A stretch of 64,000 nt of DNA from Enchytraeus crypticus. Taxonomy: Eukaryota; Annelida; Clitellata; Enchytraeida; Enchytraeidae. The stretch is from contig CAJHZI010000450.1 of NCBI GenBank assembly GCA_905160935.1, positions 880,693-944,692 on the forward strand, given 5' to 3'. Below the pieces are notes generated by a model. The model saw only the letters and a list, made by a program, of their open reading frames with translations. It made no database searches and was not told the origin of the DNA. This document shows positions 1 through 12,865 of this stretch, piece after piece. Position numbers and translations under genes: made by a program. Each line of letters opens with the position of its first letter. Within the stretch, counting starts at the first letter, position 1.

Positions 1-1561
1 GTATTCTGTACCTTCTTAAAACTAATTCATCTTTGTAGCATCTAACTCAGACCCATGGCTAGGTTATGAATAATCAATTAGAACATCATGGTAATGGTCT
101 TCTTTATGACTGTTATTTATTTATTTTTTCGAGTTGTTTGGATGAATCACAAAGAGATGATTGGACCGTACATGGAGTCAGTGTGTCAATGGCTCTCAAG
201 TGTTGAACCAATTAAACTCGATTATATAATGGATAGTGCTAGCAATCTGCTTCTTGTTTCCTCCTAGGAGTTTTAATAGACTTTACGTGTCACACTCCAT
301 CGCCACATGGGAGTGGTAGCTAGGTATACTTCGTTAATATACCTGTGTTCGATGCGTATTCTCAGTTTTGTATTCTTGTAATTTGTATTTTCTAACTTTT
401 CGTGTTCTATGGTATTTACACCAGCTTACAGTATTAATATTCTTAAAATATTCTATCTTAATAATTTATATAATTTTTAATTTAATTTTTTAAACATTTA
501 TTAATATAATTCTTATTTTTATTACTATTTTTTCACATAAGCACTTTCAAAATATTCAGTCATTGCTGCATAACATATCGACATTATTACACGTTTAGGT
601 TTATATATTAATAAATTTATATTTTATATCACTACATTATTGCAATATTTTGAATTATTTTGTTCTCAATAACCTTCTTCTCCAGTTTAGAATCCCTTCT
701 GATGCATGCAGTTCTCGCAGTTCTCCATCAGTAAATGTTAACATTTCTAATAGAAACAACAACAACAGCAGCAGTACACTATAGCAACGTTACAGGTTAT
801 GTATGATAACATCTAACATCATTTTTGCTGCAGCATAGTCAATGAGATTTTAAAAAATAATGTTCAATTAAAAGATTAAAAATCAACATCCGACCACCAG
901 TTCATCAATTATCCATAAGGTCTCAAGTTCATGAATTGCATCAGCTCCATGCAAAACATAACTAGCTGTTAAACCGTCTTACAATAAATCCAGAAATTGT
1001 AGAATGCAATTAGATGAAATAGGCCATACAAGCTTCTAAAATATTTATAACATCTTTACCGTTACGCCTAACCGATGTTTAATCAAATCTATATAGAATC
1101 CATGGTGTGTGAGTCATCCCGCTATATCTAAAACACTTGTAGACCTACAGTCGTGTGTCGGTTTGCCAGATCCGAATATAAATCTTTCCTTCTCCATCCA
1201 TCTATCCTCTAGAACCCTCCATCTTTCCTTATCTCGCTATTACTTTGTCTTTAAGATTTTTCACTCCCTAATAGTGTTTAACTGATATTCTCACTGATTC
1301 ACTTATTTCTTGCATCAACTCATTTATCTTACATCTTAATTGTATTTGTCTATACCATTTCAAAAATAAATAACATAATTAGCTTGAGAATCTTTTTATT
1401 TAACTAGTTCGTTTTGCCATAAAAGTTTAACGTATTTCTTTTGTTATTTACAGCATTTTCATTTTTAAGTATTCTGCTTGCAATGCACTAGAATATACAA
1501 ATAGCTTTAATGCCAGACTATACTAAACAAAAATAACTGACATTTGAGATCTATTATCCAT

Positions 1562-1728
1562 ATGGTCGGGTGCCTGGTCTCCAGAAATTGCTACGAAAAT
1601 TTAAACGAATGGAAAAGTCTCAAATAGGAGATTGGCTGGTGGTGTGGTGTAGGACAGAGAGGATTTGAGACAGTCTATTTGTATCCCGATCCTATTTAAA
1701 CTGGGATTCAAGGGATGATGATGATGAT
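1562..1728 (+). mobile_element. LINE-C 3' end with GAT tail
   Basis: This fragment matches other copies in the window (near 47.2, 51.8, 54.2, 56.4 and 61.7 kb on +; 53.1, 55.8 and 57.6 kb on -). They share a CCAGAAATTGCTAC block, a TATCCCGACCCTGGTTAAAC-like block and a terminal (GAT)n. The most complete copy, at 55.7-55.9 kb, reads as the C-terminal end of a non-LTR reverse transcriptase, so these are taken as 5'-truncated LINE ends. Confidence 0.65.
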
Positions 1729-2039
1729 ATGGTCGGCAACTTTCAAAGCATATGTTAAAGATGTCTCGTATTTTTTCTTTGGTTTCTAGGTTATTCTGTT
1801 ATTAACTTGAAACAATTGTATAAGTCGTGGCTTCAGTCATATAGTCATATAGTCATATAGTCTTCTATTATATAATCACAGAATTCTGTATATAAATGCG
1901 AGCACAACAGTCATTGATTCATCAGAATTCCCTCTAGTAAATTACAATTTAATTGAAACTCCCCATTTAACTACCACCCCTTCTTTAACTCCTGAGGTTT
2001 TAGGCAGAATTTACATCCTCACAGGTTTGCTGGATTTGT

Positions 2040-2125
2040 CGGTTGCTTCTTTGAAGGCGCCGCCAGGCTTATTGGTCAACTGCCGGAAGTTCGAATCTCA
2101 ACAGCTGTTTGCTTCAATCAAGCTG
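2040..2125 (+). mobile_element. tRNA-like SINE fragment (low confidence)
   Basis: A B-box-like GTTCGAATC lies about 40 bp downstream of a loose A-box-like stretch. No full cloverleaf can be drawn, so this is more likely a SINE head than a tRNA gene. Confidence 0.3.
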
Positions 2126-2525
2126 TCAATCAAGATGCCAATCAATGCCGCGACGGGTGGTGGTGAATAAATAAACAATAACTCGTGCTAAACAAAATCA
2201 TCGAGGGACATAGGAACAAGATCTGAGGTACAGATCTGAGTTTATAGTCTGTGAGTGAAATTCTTTATCAGTGCAACAACAGATCTTCTTGACTGTTTTT
2301 TAATAACAGATCTTCTTGACTGTTGTTCAACAACAGGACTTCTTGATCTGAGTTTATAGTCTGTGAGCGAAATTCATTATCTGTGTAACAAGAACTGGCT
2401 CTTCATCGACATTGTTTGGCACATATCGTAGTGCTTAATATTATTTTTCAATTTTATAAATTATTGAAGTATAAATATTGACATCTGTTTGCAGAAATCC
2501 ACGAAGATAGAGATTTTGAATCAAA

Positions 2526-2528
2526 AGA

Positions 2529-2572
<44 letters not shown>

Positions 2573-2580
2573 AAGAGAGA
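2526..2580. repeat. (GA)n microsatellite
   Basis: A nearly pure GA tract with occasional interruptions. LINE-F and SINE-G elements in this window end in GA tracts, so it may be the remnant of a retroelement tail. Confidence 0.85.
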
Positions 2581-3770
2581 TGTTTAAATGACAAGAACCT
2601 CACAAACAGTAATAAGTCAGTCACTAGTATAAAGTTACTGAACCCTCTGTGACGTAAAAGTAAAAATAAAAAGTAAAATTGTTGGTAATTAGTAAAATAG
2701 TTTAGAATTCGCTTGAGCAGTCCGGTATTGGAATTGCCACTAAAATGTACACTTCACTAAATGTCAAAGGAAAAACATAAATAAATTTAAAAAATGGCGA
2801 CAATATCCACTGTCTCGCTCATTAGCTATATTATCTAGATAATATATTTCCTCAGATATATAGCAGGATACTGCAATAATGCGATTCATATCCAAAACCA
2901 CAAATTTGTATATTATTCTCTGTGCTTTCAAAGTGATCAAATGTATTACGTATTGTCTTAACGTCAAGGTTCAGAAGCACAATGCTTCTCTTTAAAACGA
3001 CTCAACCTTCTCGAGCTACCGTCACAAAATTACAGTTAACAACTGGTCAACATTACATGTACATGCTGAAATTTAACACATTTCAACAAAATAGTTCGGG
3101 ACACGTGAGATAGCTTTTTAATAGTTGCGCCAAAATCGCGGTGTTTTTCAGTCTAATAATTGACTGAAAATAGATAATATAGAATATTTGAGAGGCAATC
3201 AAGCAAGAGCCAACTGGGCCAACTTTGTACATCTCTTACCAATAATTACAACCCTTACGCTATTCCACAAGTAAAGCCCAGTCTTTGCTCAATCAAAATC
3301 CAATTCAATGCTCATTGAAGCGAGTCAGAGTGGGCTTTGAATCTGGGACCTATGGGTATTCAACCAGCTTCCGCTGCTTTGGTTAGTGAAAGAGTTAAGA
3401 GGAAGAGACAATTAGAATAGACAATCAATGAGAAGAGACCTCAACCTCTCTTACAACTTCCTTTGCAAGTTTCTCTGTATTTTGTATTGAAGATTTTTTA
3501 CGGAGGCGATTAATATATTTAGGTCTACTATCCGATTAGATGTAATCATTTAATGTTATTGGTTTATTGATTGGATTGATTTACTTGTGGAATGATTGGG
3601 TTGATTGGCTTATTGATTTATTGGTTGGTTGATTGAATGATTGGTTGATTGGATTAGAGCGGATTGATTTTCCTATGGTGTATGAAACAATAATGGACAA
3701 AGATGGCACTTACAAAATCCAAATGTTGTCATCTGTAGTTTCGTTAGTCGTTACTATTGTTGATGCAAAA

Positions 3771-3897
3771 GTAAAGCTAAGGTTAACGTCAGTTTCCTCA
3801 CTCGAAAGCGATGTCAGTGACGGTCGAGCCCAAGATTTGAACCCCGCACATACTGATCAGCGGTAGAGTATCTTACCGACGTCGCCACTGACTTAAG
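3771..3897 (-). mobile_element. SINE-A copy (tRNA-derived)
   Basis: One of about 14 copies in the window. Read on the minus strand it has an A-box-like TGGCGACGTCGGTAAG, a B-box-like GGGTTCAAATC, then TCGCCCGTCACTGACATCGC and a GTTAACCTTAGCTTTAC tail. Polymerase III box order and spacing point to a tRNA-derived SINE. Confidence 0.7.
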
Positions 3898-4552
3898 CCT
3901 GTGGCGACGATGATGATGTCAATGTTGTTGACATCATCATTCTCTTTTCGGTTGAGGTTGTTGTTTAGATGCAGTTGTATGTCATAGATTAGCACAGCAC
4001 GTATTGTCCTCAAATTTGTAGAAATGTGTAGAATTGGACCAGGAATCATCTCAGAATTACTTTATAAACTGACATCAGGTTCGGAAGTTATGAAAAATTT
4101 TCTCCAGTGGAGCTTGGGGCCCATTTGGACGCAGTCTGCCTATACATATAAACCTTTAAATCGGTGTGGTGAAGTGAGTATAAATTTAGATTAGCGTGCC
4201 CAAAAAAGGTTCGAGTGAATTGGCGAATTCTTTGTCTTGGAGTGATTGGCGGATTCTTAACGTGTCACATCTTCTCACAAGTGCGGATCAAACATTGCTC
4301 CATCCATAATTCGTCTTTCCGCACTTATTCGCGCACTCATCCGGCACTTATCCAGCACTTATCTGGCTCTACAAGCTCTCTGAGCGTATTATTAGCCACT
4401 CGTTGTATCAATTGAATTGTTAGCCACTCGAATACTTCAGCGGAGATTTATAGCCTGGAATGAACCCTTTTATAATACTAATAAAGCCACTAATACATGT
4501 AAACCAGAGTTCATTAGTTTTCTGTTTATGAGCCTAACAAATCGAGCATAGA

Positions 4553-4738
4553 TTAACGGAAGTAAAGAGAGACAGAGGCAGACCGAGGTTAGGAATGTTA
4601 GATGATTTAAAGATCCACTTTTACGTGGACTTGAAGTGGACATGAAGAGGAAAAGAGAGAGAGGGAGAGAGAAAGAGAGCAGTGTATACGGTATGTAGCA
4701 TGAACTTGCCAGTAGGCAGTATACTGAGAAAGAGAGAT
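4553..4738 (+). mobile_element. LINE-F 3' end fragment
   Basis: This matches the end of the 8.7-9.9 kb element: a GGCAGACCGAGGTTAGG block, then TTAGATGATTTAAAGATCC, and finally a CTTGCCAGTAGGCAGT hairpin followed by a GA-rich end. The coding part is too short and broken to translate. Confidence 0.65.
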
Positions 4739-4950
4739 GTCAATCGAAACCTGAACTTATTTAATTCGTAGACGCTTGTAAATAGTAGATACTGTCAAGA
4801 CGACAAAGGAAAATTATCTTAATTCCACATTTCATAGGTTAACGGTTTAAATTTTAATTGGAGTTGTATAATTTCTATTGCTGTCAAATTCTTGGAAGAA
4901 GGATAGTCCAGTAACGATCAAGAATCCGGACACTACGTTTAAAATGAGAT

Positions 4951-5019
4951 GTGGGGACGTCCCTGACATCATCCCTCGATGAGGAAACGGACGTTAAACC
5001 TTTATTATTATTTTTTGCA
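4951..5019 (+). mobile_element. LINE-E tail (GGACGTCCCTGACATCATCC ... TTATTA)
   Basis: A short 3' terminal piece shared with copies at 5.64, 20.95, 27.2, 34.3, 49.8, 51.5 and 58.3 kb. It ends in GGACGTTAAACCTTTATTA repeats. The longer copies contain an LKTYLF-type reverse-transcriptase C-terminus upstream. Confidence 0.7.
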
Positions 5020-5491
5020 TTTAGTATCACGTTCGCTTAGACATCAAACGAGAAGATATTTGAAGATAAGTTCTACTTATAATCGATTAAAATAGAGAAA
5101 ATTAGCTTAGTATTTACAAATTTAAATTAAATTTCGCCTGAAATTCATACACTGACGCTTTCGCTATCCGTATTTGTTGACTACTGATACCATTTTAAGC
5201 TATCGAATGGTCGACATGGTCTAATCAATAGAACCTGTTGATTAAATGATTTGCCTGCTCCCTGGAAAAACATTCCAGGTACTTCTGGATTGCTGGAGCA
5301 CAAGTGGCAAAGACAACGGGCTTCATGTTACCAGCCGCTGTGTGTTATGACACTGATTAAATGCTGAGAACTACTGAAGGGCTTCCGTCAGGTGTGTCGT
5401 ATAGCGCCAGAAAATTTGTTACTTGTATCAAAAGAAATATTCATCTAATTGTGAATTATGAAAACTAAAAATGAAAAAAGCAAACTCATGT

Positions 5492-5530
<39 letters not shown>

Positions 5531-5531
5531 C

Positions 5532-5564
<33 letters not shown>

Positions 5565-5590
5565 ATATATACATATATATAATTATATAT
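5492..5590. repeat. (AT)n microsatellite
   Basis: An alternating TA tract interrupted by single C or G bases. The Tyr-Ile open frames across it are low-complexity artefacts. Confidence 0.9.
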
Positions 5591-5636
5591 TTTTCAACTC
5601 AAAGAATAGATGCAGTGTTCACATATACATATAAAA

Positions 5637-5680
5637 TGTCCCAGACATCATCCTTGGATGACGAAACGGGCGAATAGATG
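5637..5680 (+). mobile_element. LINE-E tail fragment
   Basis: It contains a CAGACATCATCCTTGGATGA block like the other LINE-E tails but lacks a TTATTA end. Confidence 0.45.
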
Positions 5681-6286
5681 TTGACTGGCGTAACTTAATT
5701 CTGTCATCTGTCAGTGCAGGCCACACGAGTAATGGACGCAAAAATTGTAACTTATCAGAAGCCGCAAAATTAAGCATTCAATGATGGTTCCTGACAAGTT
5801 ATTTATTTAGTGTCAGCTTCAACTGTAAGTGCGTCAGATTATCTCGATCAAAATTGTTTTAAAACATTATGATAAGGTAAAGCGTTGGATCCTAGATTAT
5901 CACACTGAAAAATAAAGAATACAAAAGGAACTACAGGTCTTGTACAGAGGTGGAGAATGGTGGTACTAGAGGTATAGAACTTATAAGCAACAATGGAGGA
6001 AAAAGAAACAATAGTAACACCTCTGCTTATAGGAATATGGCACATTTATAGGCGTAACATTCCCACTACCTGAAATTCATGAATATAAAGTGGACTAGAT
6101 AAATGTTGTGTTTTTATTAATGACCTGGGTTTGACAAAGAAGAGGTAAATAGGTTTTCATGATTTCAATTTTTACAGCCTCCAGCAAGCTGCGTTACACT
6201 ATTATAGCCTTCACTATAACTATAGTAGGTAGGAACAATCTAGCCATGCAATCCATGCATTTGACTGTAGTACTGTCTATATTTGT

Positions 6287-6441
6287 CTGGCTGGAGCCTG
6301 TGGCATGTCGGTAAGATTGGTGGCAGTGGCGATTGTCGGTAAGACCGCGGTTCAGAATGTGCGGGGTTCAAATCCTGGGCTCGCCCGTCACTGACATCGC
6401 TTTCAAGTGAGGAAACTGGCCTTAACAATAGCTTAACCAGC
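6287..6441 (+). mobile_element. SINE-A copy with internal duplication
   Basis: It starts CTGGCTGGAGCC, contains GGGGTTCAAATCCTGGGCTC and ends near CTTAACCAGC. The A-box-side segment with GTCGGTAAGA is present twice, about 30 bp apart, which is unusual for the family here. Confidence 0.75.
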
Positions 6442-6850
6442 TTTTTTATTTGTTTTCCAGTCAAACTAATTCCTGTTAAGTGAATCTTTTTTAAAATCTG
6501 TGTGATGAAAATCTAGGGTTAACCTATACTGCCTCAGGTTTGTAACAGTTATCACTGATGAAACAGCGATCTGTAGATAACGATCTTTAACAACGCTCTG
6601 CATGCTAGGTCATAATCGCCTTCACTTAATTCATGTAGTCTCATTTAGTGCAAGCGACTTCTTTTTACGAAGTCGCCGGGGATTTGTTCAACCCGCAAAG
6701 CTGAGGAGATCTTGAAGCTAGAGAAGTATTGAATCGAACGAAGGGGGAATTTAGGTGTATTTCAGTTGTCGCCATATTTGAAGCGAATTAGCTTATTCTT
6801 ATTTGTTCTTATTTGTATTTACTTTATGGCTACATAAATGATTAGTAAAA

Positions 6851-6983
6851 GCGGGTAAAGATAAGGTTAACGTTAGTTTCCTCACTCGAAAGCAATGTCA
6901 GTGACGGGCGAGCCCAGAATTTGAACCCGCACCTACTGATCCGCGGTCGAATATCTTACCGACTTCGCCACTGGCTCCAGCTA
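6851..6983 (-). mobile_element. SINE-A copy
   Basis: Full-length minus-strand copy running from the GTAAAG...GTTAACGTTAG tail to the terminal CTGGCTCCAG, with intact B-box and GTCAGTGACGGGCGAGCCC core. Confidence 0.75.
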
Positions 6984-7811
6984 GTATAATACATTAGTAA
7001 TAAATTAATAATTAATACATCAATTTCTTTAGGAATTTAAATAAAATTAACGGGCCTGGTTTACTGTAGTTAACTTTAGTGACCCATAAGCTATTATGAC
7101 CCTAACGTTATTAAGCTAAATGAAACAAAATAAATTTACCCGGCCTGGTTTGATAAAGTCAATTTCACTGTTATTAGAAATTTGCAAAATTATTTCAAAT
7201 GCAAGGCCTCTTTCCGATACCTCACTTTGCTTCTGTACCTTAATATGACATAATTTTGAAGATTAGTATTTGGTAACATTCGTCAGCCAGTGCAGAGGCA
7301 TATTTTAATACATAGACAATTTTTAAAAAAACTGAGTTTGTTTAGTGTTGCCGCCGATCTAAACCCATACTTAAAATTTGTCTATCTAAATACCTAAATT
7401 ACTTTATTCTCTCATTAAAGTTATTTCTTTTATATCGGACTGTATTTAGCCTTTCCATAACATTTAAAATCATGCTATTGTGGCAGATCTAAGATAGAAT
7501 AATCGACGATAATTTCCTTTCATTTGTGAAATAGTTTTGGTTGACCTAGTATTCAACAGCTAAATCTTCGACGAGTGACACCGCTTCTACAGAGTGCATA
7601 AGTTATGCGTCTTTATAATGCTGATGACATATGAATGTACACGACGAAGTGGGAAGATGAAAAGAAAACGAAATAAAGCGAATAAGAGCGGTAAGGATCG
7701 ATTAGCGTAAAATAAAATAAAAGATTGAGGCATCTGTCGATACAGGATCACTTAACTCAGAGAAAATCAAAGCAAAAACATTCCAAGTTACTTCGTCCAA
7801 GCAATAAACAA

Positions 7812-7946
7812 AGCTGGTAAAGCTAATGTTAACGATAGTTTCCTCACTCGAAAGCGATGTCAGTGACGGGCGAGCCCAGGATTTGACCCCGCACATACTG
7901 CTCCACGGTCGAATATCTAACCGACATCGCCATTGGCTTCAGCCAG
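7812..7946 (-). mobile_element. SINE-A copy
   Basis: Full-length minus-strand copy with the AGCTGGTAAAGCTAATGTTA end and the GGCTTCAGCCAG end. The B-box is slightly decayed. Confidence 0.75.
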
Positions 7947-8124
7947 TTGCTATGTCGATTATTTATAATACTAATAATAATTATTATTATTAGCGACTAT
8001 TTATTATAATTTAATTATAAGAGAATTATTATCTATCGATGCAGGTTAACGTTCGATTCTGCGACGGAAAACGTTATAGGGGAAGCTTCAGACTGAATTA
8101 ATTTAAAAAATAAATTACTATAGA

Positions 8125-8160
8125 GATTTTATATACCATGGACCTGCCAGTAGACAGTGC

Positions 8161-8197
<37 letters not shown>

Positions 8198-8210
8198 GAT
8201 AGAGGGAGAG
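8125..8210 (+). mobile_element. LINE-F 3' terminus with GA tail
   Basis: It reads ATACCATGGACCTGCCAGTA then GACAGTGCATTGAGAG and a GA tract. This is the terminal hairpin (CTGCC...GGCAG) and tail seen at the end of the longer LINE-F copies. Confidence 0.65.
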
Positions 8211-8719
8211 CCATCTATCTGCGACGATCCACATAAAGTAAAGGCATACTTTTACAAGTATACTACAACGTACAGAAGTTTATTTGCAGATTTAAATTTG
8301 ATTTAAATTTGCAGATTTTGATTTACTCATTAGATTCAAATTCGAAGTGGCCGTAAGAAAGTCAACACCAATTCCCTTTTAGAGACGCCGTGCATTACAA
8401 GTTTTAAAGACGAGTAAAGAGAAAACATAAAGCGATTACAAGCGGCAAATGACTGAGATCATTAGAGGTTAGAAATGTGTTACGACGACAACTTAACACT
8501 GTACAGAAGTCTGCTAAATAAAGGGCATTAAGTGTATATCAAGAAAGAAATCTATATCACATGGTCAGCCGCTATACAATGTGAAGAGAATTAGTGAAAG
8601 CTAACACTCTGTATATGCGCTCAATGGGAAAGTAAAATCACTTCTGACAAATTCTTTACTTTACAACTAAAGCATGATGCTATAATTGTGTGCTGTTAGG
8701 TTAGAGTAAACATGATCAT

Positions 8720-9890
8720 TATTATTTAGTAATGTCCTTTACCTCATGCATCGAAGATCTTATTAAAGATAGTAAATAATCGCAGTCAGTCGAAAGCAGA
8801 GATGATACTGAGCAAGACACAATTTGGTTGTAGGAAAGGATGCAGCACAAGAGAAGCAATGGGGGTAATGCGGGTTCTTTGTGAAAGAAGCTTAGAATAT
8901 GAAAATGACTTTTTGTATGCTTTGTAAACTTCGAGAATGCTTTTGACAGTATTGATTGGATAACGATGATGAATATCTTGAAAAGAATAGGAATTGACTG
9001 GAGCGACAGAAGACTAATTTCGCATTTCGCCACTGCTCTTTAACATTTACGCTGAGGCAATGATGGAGGAAGCTATGGAAGACTTGGAAGAAGGAATAAA
9101 AGTAGGAGGGAATTTGTTACAAGATATACGACTTGCAGATGACCAAGGAATGGTAGCGGGCAGCGAGATTGGATCGCAGAAGATAAAGGATAGGCTGAAT
9201 GATACGGCCCTAAGATATGGCATGAAGATTAATATAAAAAAGACCAAGGTTATGAGAGTGTCCAATAATAAAAGTGAAGTTAATATCACAATAAATGGTA
9301 CGAAATTGGAACAGGTAAGGAGTTTCAACTATTTGGGTCATACTATAACCGATGATGGGAAATGTGAGACGGAAATATGCAGTAGGATTGCACAAGCAAA
9401 AGCGGCCTTTGGTAGTAGAAAAGAACTATTAACAAAAAGTCTAAAGAAAGACACAAAGATAAAGATAGTGAAAACTTTGGTTTGGACCACGCTATTGTAT
9501 GGATGTGAAACATGGACCCTAAGGAAGGAAGATATTAGGAAACTGGAGGCATTGGAAATGTGGATTTGGAGAAGAGTGGAGAGGATTAGCTGGACTCAAA
9601 AGGTTACAAATGAGGAAGTCCTGGAGAGAGTTGGCACAGATAGACAGTTGATAAATGTATTAAGAAATAGGAAGAAGAGATGGATAGGACACATTCTAAG
9701 GGGGGAAGGTCTATTAAAAGAGGTCATAGAAGGTAGAATGGAAGGAAAAAGAGGCAGGGGCAAGCCGAGATTAGGTACGTTAGATGATTTAAAGACCACT
9801 CATATGTGGAAATGAAGAGGAAGGCGGAAGACAGAGAAGAGTGGAGGCGTTATGTACCATGGACCTGCCAGTAGGCAGTGCACTAAGAGA
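8720..9890 (+). pseudogene. LINE-F reverse-transcriptase remnant (non-LTR retrotransposon)
   Basis: This is the longest LINE-F copy. Translation across frame breaks shows RT landmarks in order: QFGCRKGCSTREA near 8.82 kb, a FENAFDS segment (motif A, kept Asp) near 8.94 kb, FNIYAEAMM near 9.04 kb, then in the open frame 9060-9815 the LADDQGM segment (motif C, YxDD with Leu for Tyr). A thumb and C-terminal region follow with LLYGCETWTL, WIWRRVERISW, KKRWIGHIL and GKRGRGKPRL. Frameshifts and stops before 9060, a probable deletion between motif A and FNIYAE, and the missing endonuclease half make it inactive. The 3' end has the CTGCCAGTAGGCAG hairpin at 9866-9880. The YGCETWTL/GKR-RG-P style is widespread in invertebrate non-LTR elements; I cannot fix the clade. 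Confidence 0.85.
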
Positions 9891-9949
9891 GAATGTCCTC
9901 TAGTCATCTCCTTATAATTATATAAATCTATATAATACATGTATACTCG

Positions 9950-9952
<3 letters not shown>

Positions 9953-9989
<37 letters not shown>

Positions 9990-10108
9990 GTACATACATA
10001 TATACAGTATACATGTATGTATATATATATACATGTACTATATAGATATATATATATTTTATATAATTATATAGATATATATAATTATATATAATTATAT
10101 ATATATAC

Positions 10109-10153
<45 letters not shown>
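9953..10153. repeat. (AT)n microsatellite block
   Basis: A TA-alternating tract with GTACAT interruptions. Open frames on the minus strand encode only Tyr/Ile repeats. Confidence 0.9.
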
Positions 10154-10158
<5 letters not shown>

Positions 10159-10451
10159 ATACATAACTATTTAGGCAGTACAATATCGTAATATGGATCA
10201 AGTGAAAAAAATGTGAAGTGCAGAATCGGTAAAGCTCATGTCGTCTTCCAAAACTTGCAACATATCTAGAACAGTAAATGATTAATGAAGAACTGAAGAA
10301 ATATATTCAACCTCTACAGTCAGTCTCATTATACATGTATGCATGGCTTTAGATCTGATCCTCAATTGCATCATGCCGTACGGAAGTATCGTTCATATAT
10401 TCTACGTAGAGGTCTTCATTCTTCACATCAAAGGAGCGCGTTTAAAAAAAA

Positions 10452-10705
10452 AGTTGAACTTTTCTTGACTCTTTTGAACTTTTCTGAACTTTTCTGAACA
10501 TTTCTAAACTATTCTGAACTTTTCTGAACTTTTCTAAACTTTTCTAAACTTTTCTAAACTTTTCTGATCTTTTCTAACCTTTTCTAAACTATTCTAAACT
10601 ATTCCGAACTCTTCTGAACTTTTCTAAACTTTTCTGATCTTTTCTAACCTTTTCTGAACTTTTCTGAACTATTCTTAACTTTTATGAACTTTTCTAATCT
10701 CATGT
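10452..10705. repeat. 10-bp minisatellite (GAACTTTTCT unit)
   Basis: About 24 degenerate tandem copies of a decamer with A/G and T/A substitutions. No coding sense is apparent. Confidence 0.85.
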
Positions 10706-10976
10706 TTCAAATATAGTAATGAACTGCATCTATGCATCTACAATACACATACTCAGGGTTAGATATGATTTAAGTTTTCCTAAGGGGAATCGTTTGGGGG
10801 ATCTAAGGCCGGGCAGGAGGGTCATAATGGTTTTGTCAATGGGAGGTGTTAAACTGAGAATTACACGACTTTTGTCAGGGGGTTACACTTTTGCAAAAGG
10901 GGTAAAACCCCCTGACCACCAGAATATCCAGCCATGTACATACTACGTACTGTAAACATACATGTATACATATACT

Positions 10977-11075
10977 AAGCCGCGGATCAGTATGTGCGGG
11001 GTTGAAATCGTGGGCTCGCCCGTCACTGGCATAGCTTTCGAGTAAGGAAATTGACGTTAACCTTACCTTTACCAG
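10977..11075 (+). mobile_element. SINE-A copy, 5' truncated
   Basis: It begins at CCGCGGATCAG, retains a B-box region (GGGTTGAAATCG) and the GCTCGCCCGTCACTGGC core, and ends at TTACCAG. The A-box end is missing. Confidence 0.65.
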
Positions 11076-11494
11076 ATTTTACTCAAGGAGTGTCAGGAAA
11101 TATGGCCTGATACGAATAAACCTAACTCTCTAAAGAAAATTAATTGATCTAACCACAAATAACTGATAATTAGCATTCGCAAATAAATGGTTCATTAGAA
11201 CTTCCCCTACAGGCATTTTTCAATGGGCCTTAAAACCGGAAGACTGATGAATAGGTGTACTGAGATGTATACGGAAATAAAAATTCATATAAGATATACT
11301 TGGCTGCCGTTCTGTATAGGCCTAATGTGTGGTCGTAGTTGAGCATATTCATACATGTAGAAAGTATATCAAAGCTTAAAACATCTGTCGGGCTTACTCA
11401 TCATCGTAACTCATTCAATCTGCTACAGCCAGGTACCTGAAAAGAAACCGCCCAGAAAAATAAGCCAACTTATAAAAAAAGGTTTCGTTTGCTA

Positions 11495-11600
11495 GAACGG
11501 AAAAATGTTGTATGATAGAACGGTAAAATGTTGTGTGACAGAACGGTAAAATGTTGTGTGACAGGACGGTAAAATGTTGTACACTAGAACGGTAGTTGCT
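11495..11600. repeat. 23-bp minisatellite (AGAACGGTAAAATGTTGTGT)
   Basis: About five tandem copies of AGAACGGTAAAATGTTGTGT plus GAC, with minor variants in the flanking copies. Confidence 0.8.
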
Positions 11601-12347
11601 AAGGTCATATCGGCGTTTGGTTCTCGTTATTTTTTCAAAAACAAATTTCTTTAAAATCTGTGTTATCTAGGCTGGCCAAAATCAGTCAAGCAGCAATTCA
11701 GACAAAATTTGCTTCTCTTACTGCTCCTGAAAAATTCTGAATTGATCTGCTAATGAGCAGCCCATCGATCAGTAGGTTACTATTACTACCCAAGCATTGT
11801 CTTAGTCACATCTAAATTTAGTTTTAGCCTAATATTATTACTATTCGAATGATTTTCCTTCACCTCTCTCAGACAAAAAATAAGTTGATTCTGTAACATA
11901 AGTTATAGGCCTATCAGAGTTCATAACGTTAACATCTTAATAAAGGATATACAATATGGTTTCTAGTTATTAATTATGAAATTAAAATGTCTATTTTATC
12001 CATTTAATTTTATCAGATGCCCCTATACCCAGTGGAATGTGCTTTACTTTAACTCAATGTCGATCATACTGAAGACAAAAACAACTGTGGTATCAGCTTA
12101 CATTGCGTGGGTGTCTGTGGGGATCAGCCGTATTTAGTACAGTAATCTGTGAAAGCTTTCAATGCAGTGAACCAGCGTTATTTAGTGTACACTCATTGAT
12201 TTGATGGGTGTGGTGAACCAGCCGTAGGTAGAAGATCAACGGAGAGAGTTTGTAAAACAGCACAGCACCGGAAGATAGCAGAGATTGTGCCCGAATAAGT
12301 TCATTGACGTTGAGAAGTAAATTGGGTCAGTTGTGCCCCTTACAAAA

Positions 12348-12479
12348 GGTAAGGCTAAGGTTAACGTCAGTTAGCGTCACTCGAAAGCGATGTCAGTGAC
12401 GGGCAAGCCCAGGATTTCAATCCCGCACATACTGATCCACGGTCCAGTATCTTACCGACGTCGCCACTGGCTCCAGCCA
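12348..12479 (-). mobile_element. SINE-A copy
   Basis: Full-length minus-strand copy. Core GATGTCAGTGACGGGCAAGC, then B-box complement and CACTGGCTCCAGCC end. Confidence 0.75.
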
Positions 12480-12624
12480 AGTGGGTGGGTGTTCAAGTTA
12501 GATCATCGGGCAACTTTTAGATACGAGAGTATTTGCCTCCAAACCAGAATCCAACCACAGTAGTAGTATAATAGAACATCAGGGCATTCAAGTTAAATAA
12601 ACATCAGAGCAGTTTAGGGAGGGG

Positions 12625-12865
12625 ACATGGCGCAACGGTTATAGTGTTCGCCTAATACACCAGAGGCCTGAGTTAAAATCTCAGGTTAGTCAACAAATGA
12701 TGGATATCCCCTTGGTCGCATGGAAGATCAATCTTATATCGGAGTTTGCTACCGATCGGCGCTATCAACAGCAAAGATATAAACAACCATGAAAAGGATT
12801 AACAATAGATTGTCACCTGTAAAGCTGTCTCGAAGACCGGTCACCGACCATGATACTGATAAATT
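12625..12865 (+). mobile_element. tRNA-derived SINE of a second type
   Basis: It starts ACATGGCGCAACGGTTATAG (A-box-like), followed about 35 bp later by GAGTTAAAATCTC (B-box-like). An unrelated body follows to CCGACCATGATACTG. Box order and spacing indicate a SINE head. I saw only one copy in the window, so the boundaries are approximate. Confidence 0.5.

Noticed and set aside
8722-9328. Minus-strand frames across the LINE-F copy
   Set aside because: Shadows of the plus-strand reverse-transcriptase remnant, which has recognisable RT motifs.
9928-10164. Tyr/Ile-rich frames over (AT)n, here and at 5.5, 19.4-20.1 and 31.6 kb
   Set aside because: Low-complexity readings of alternating TA tracts.
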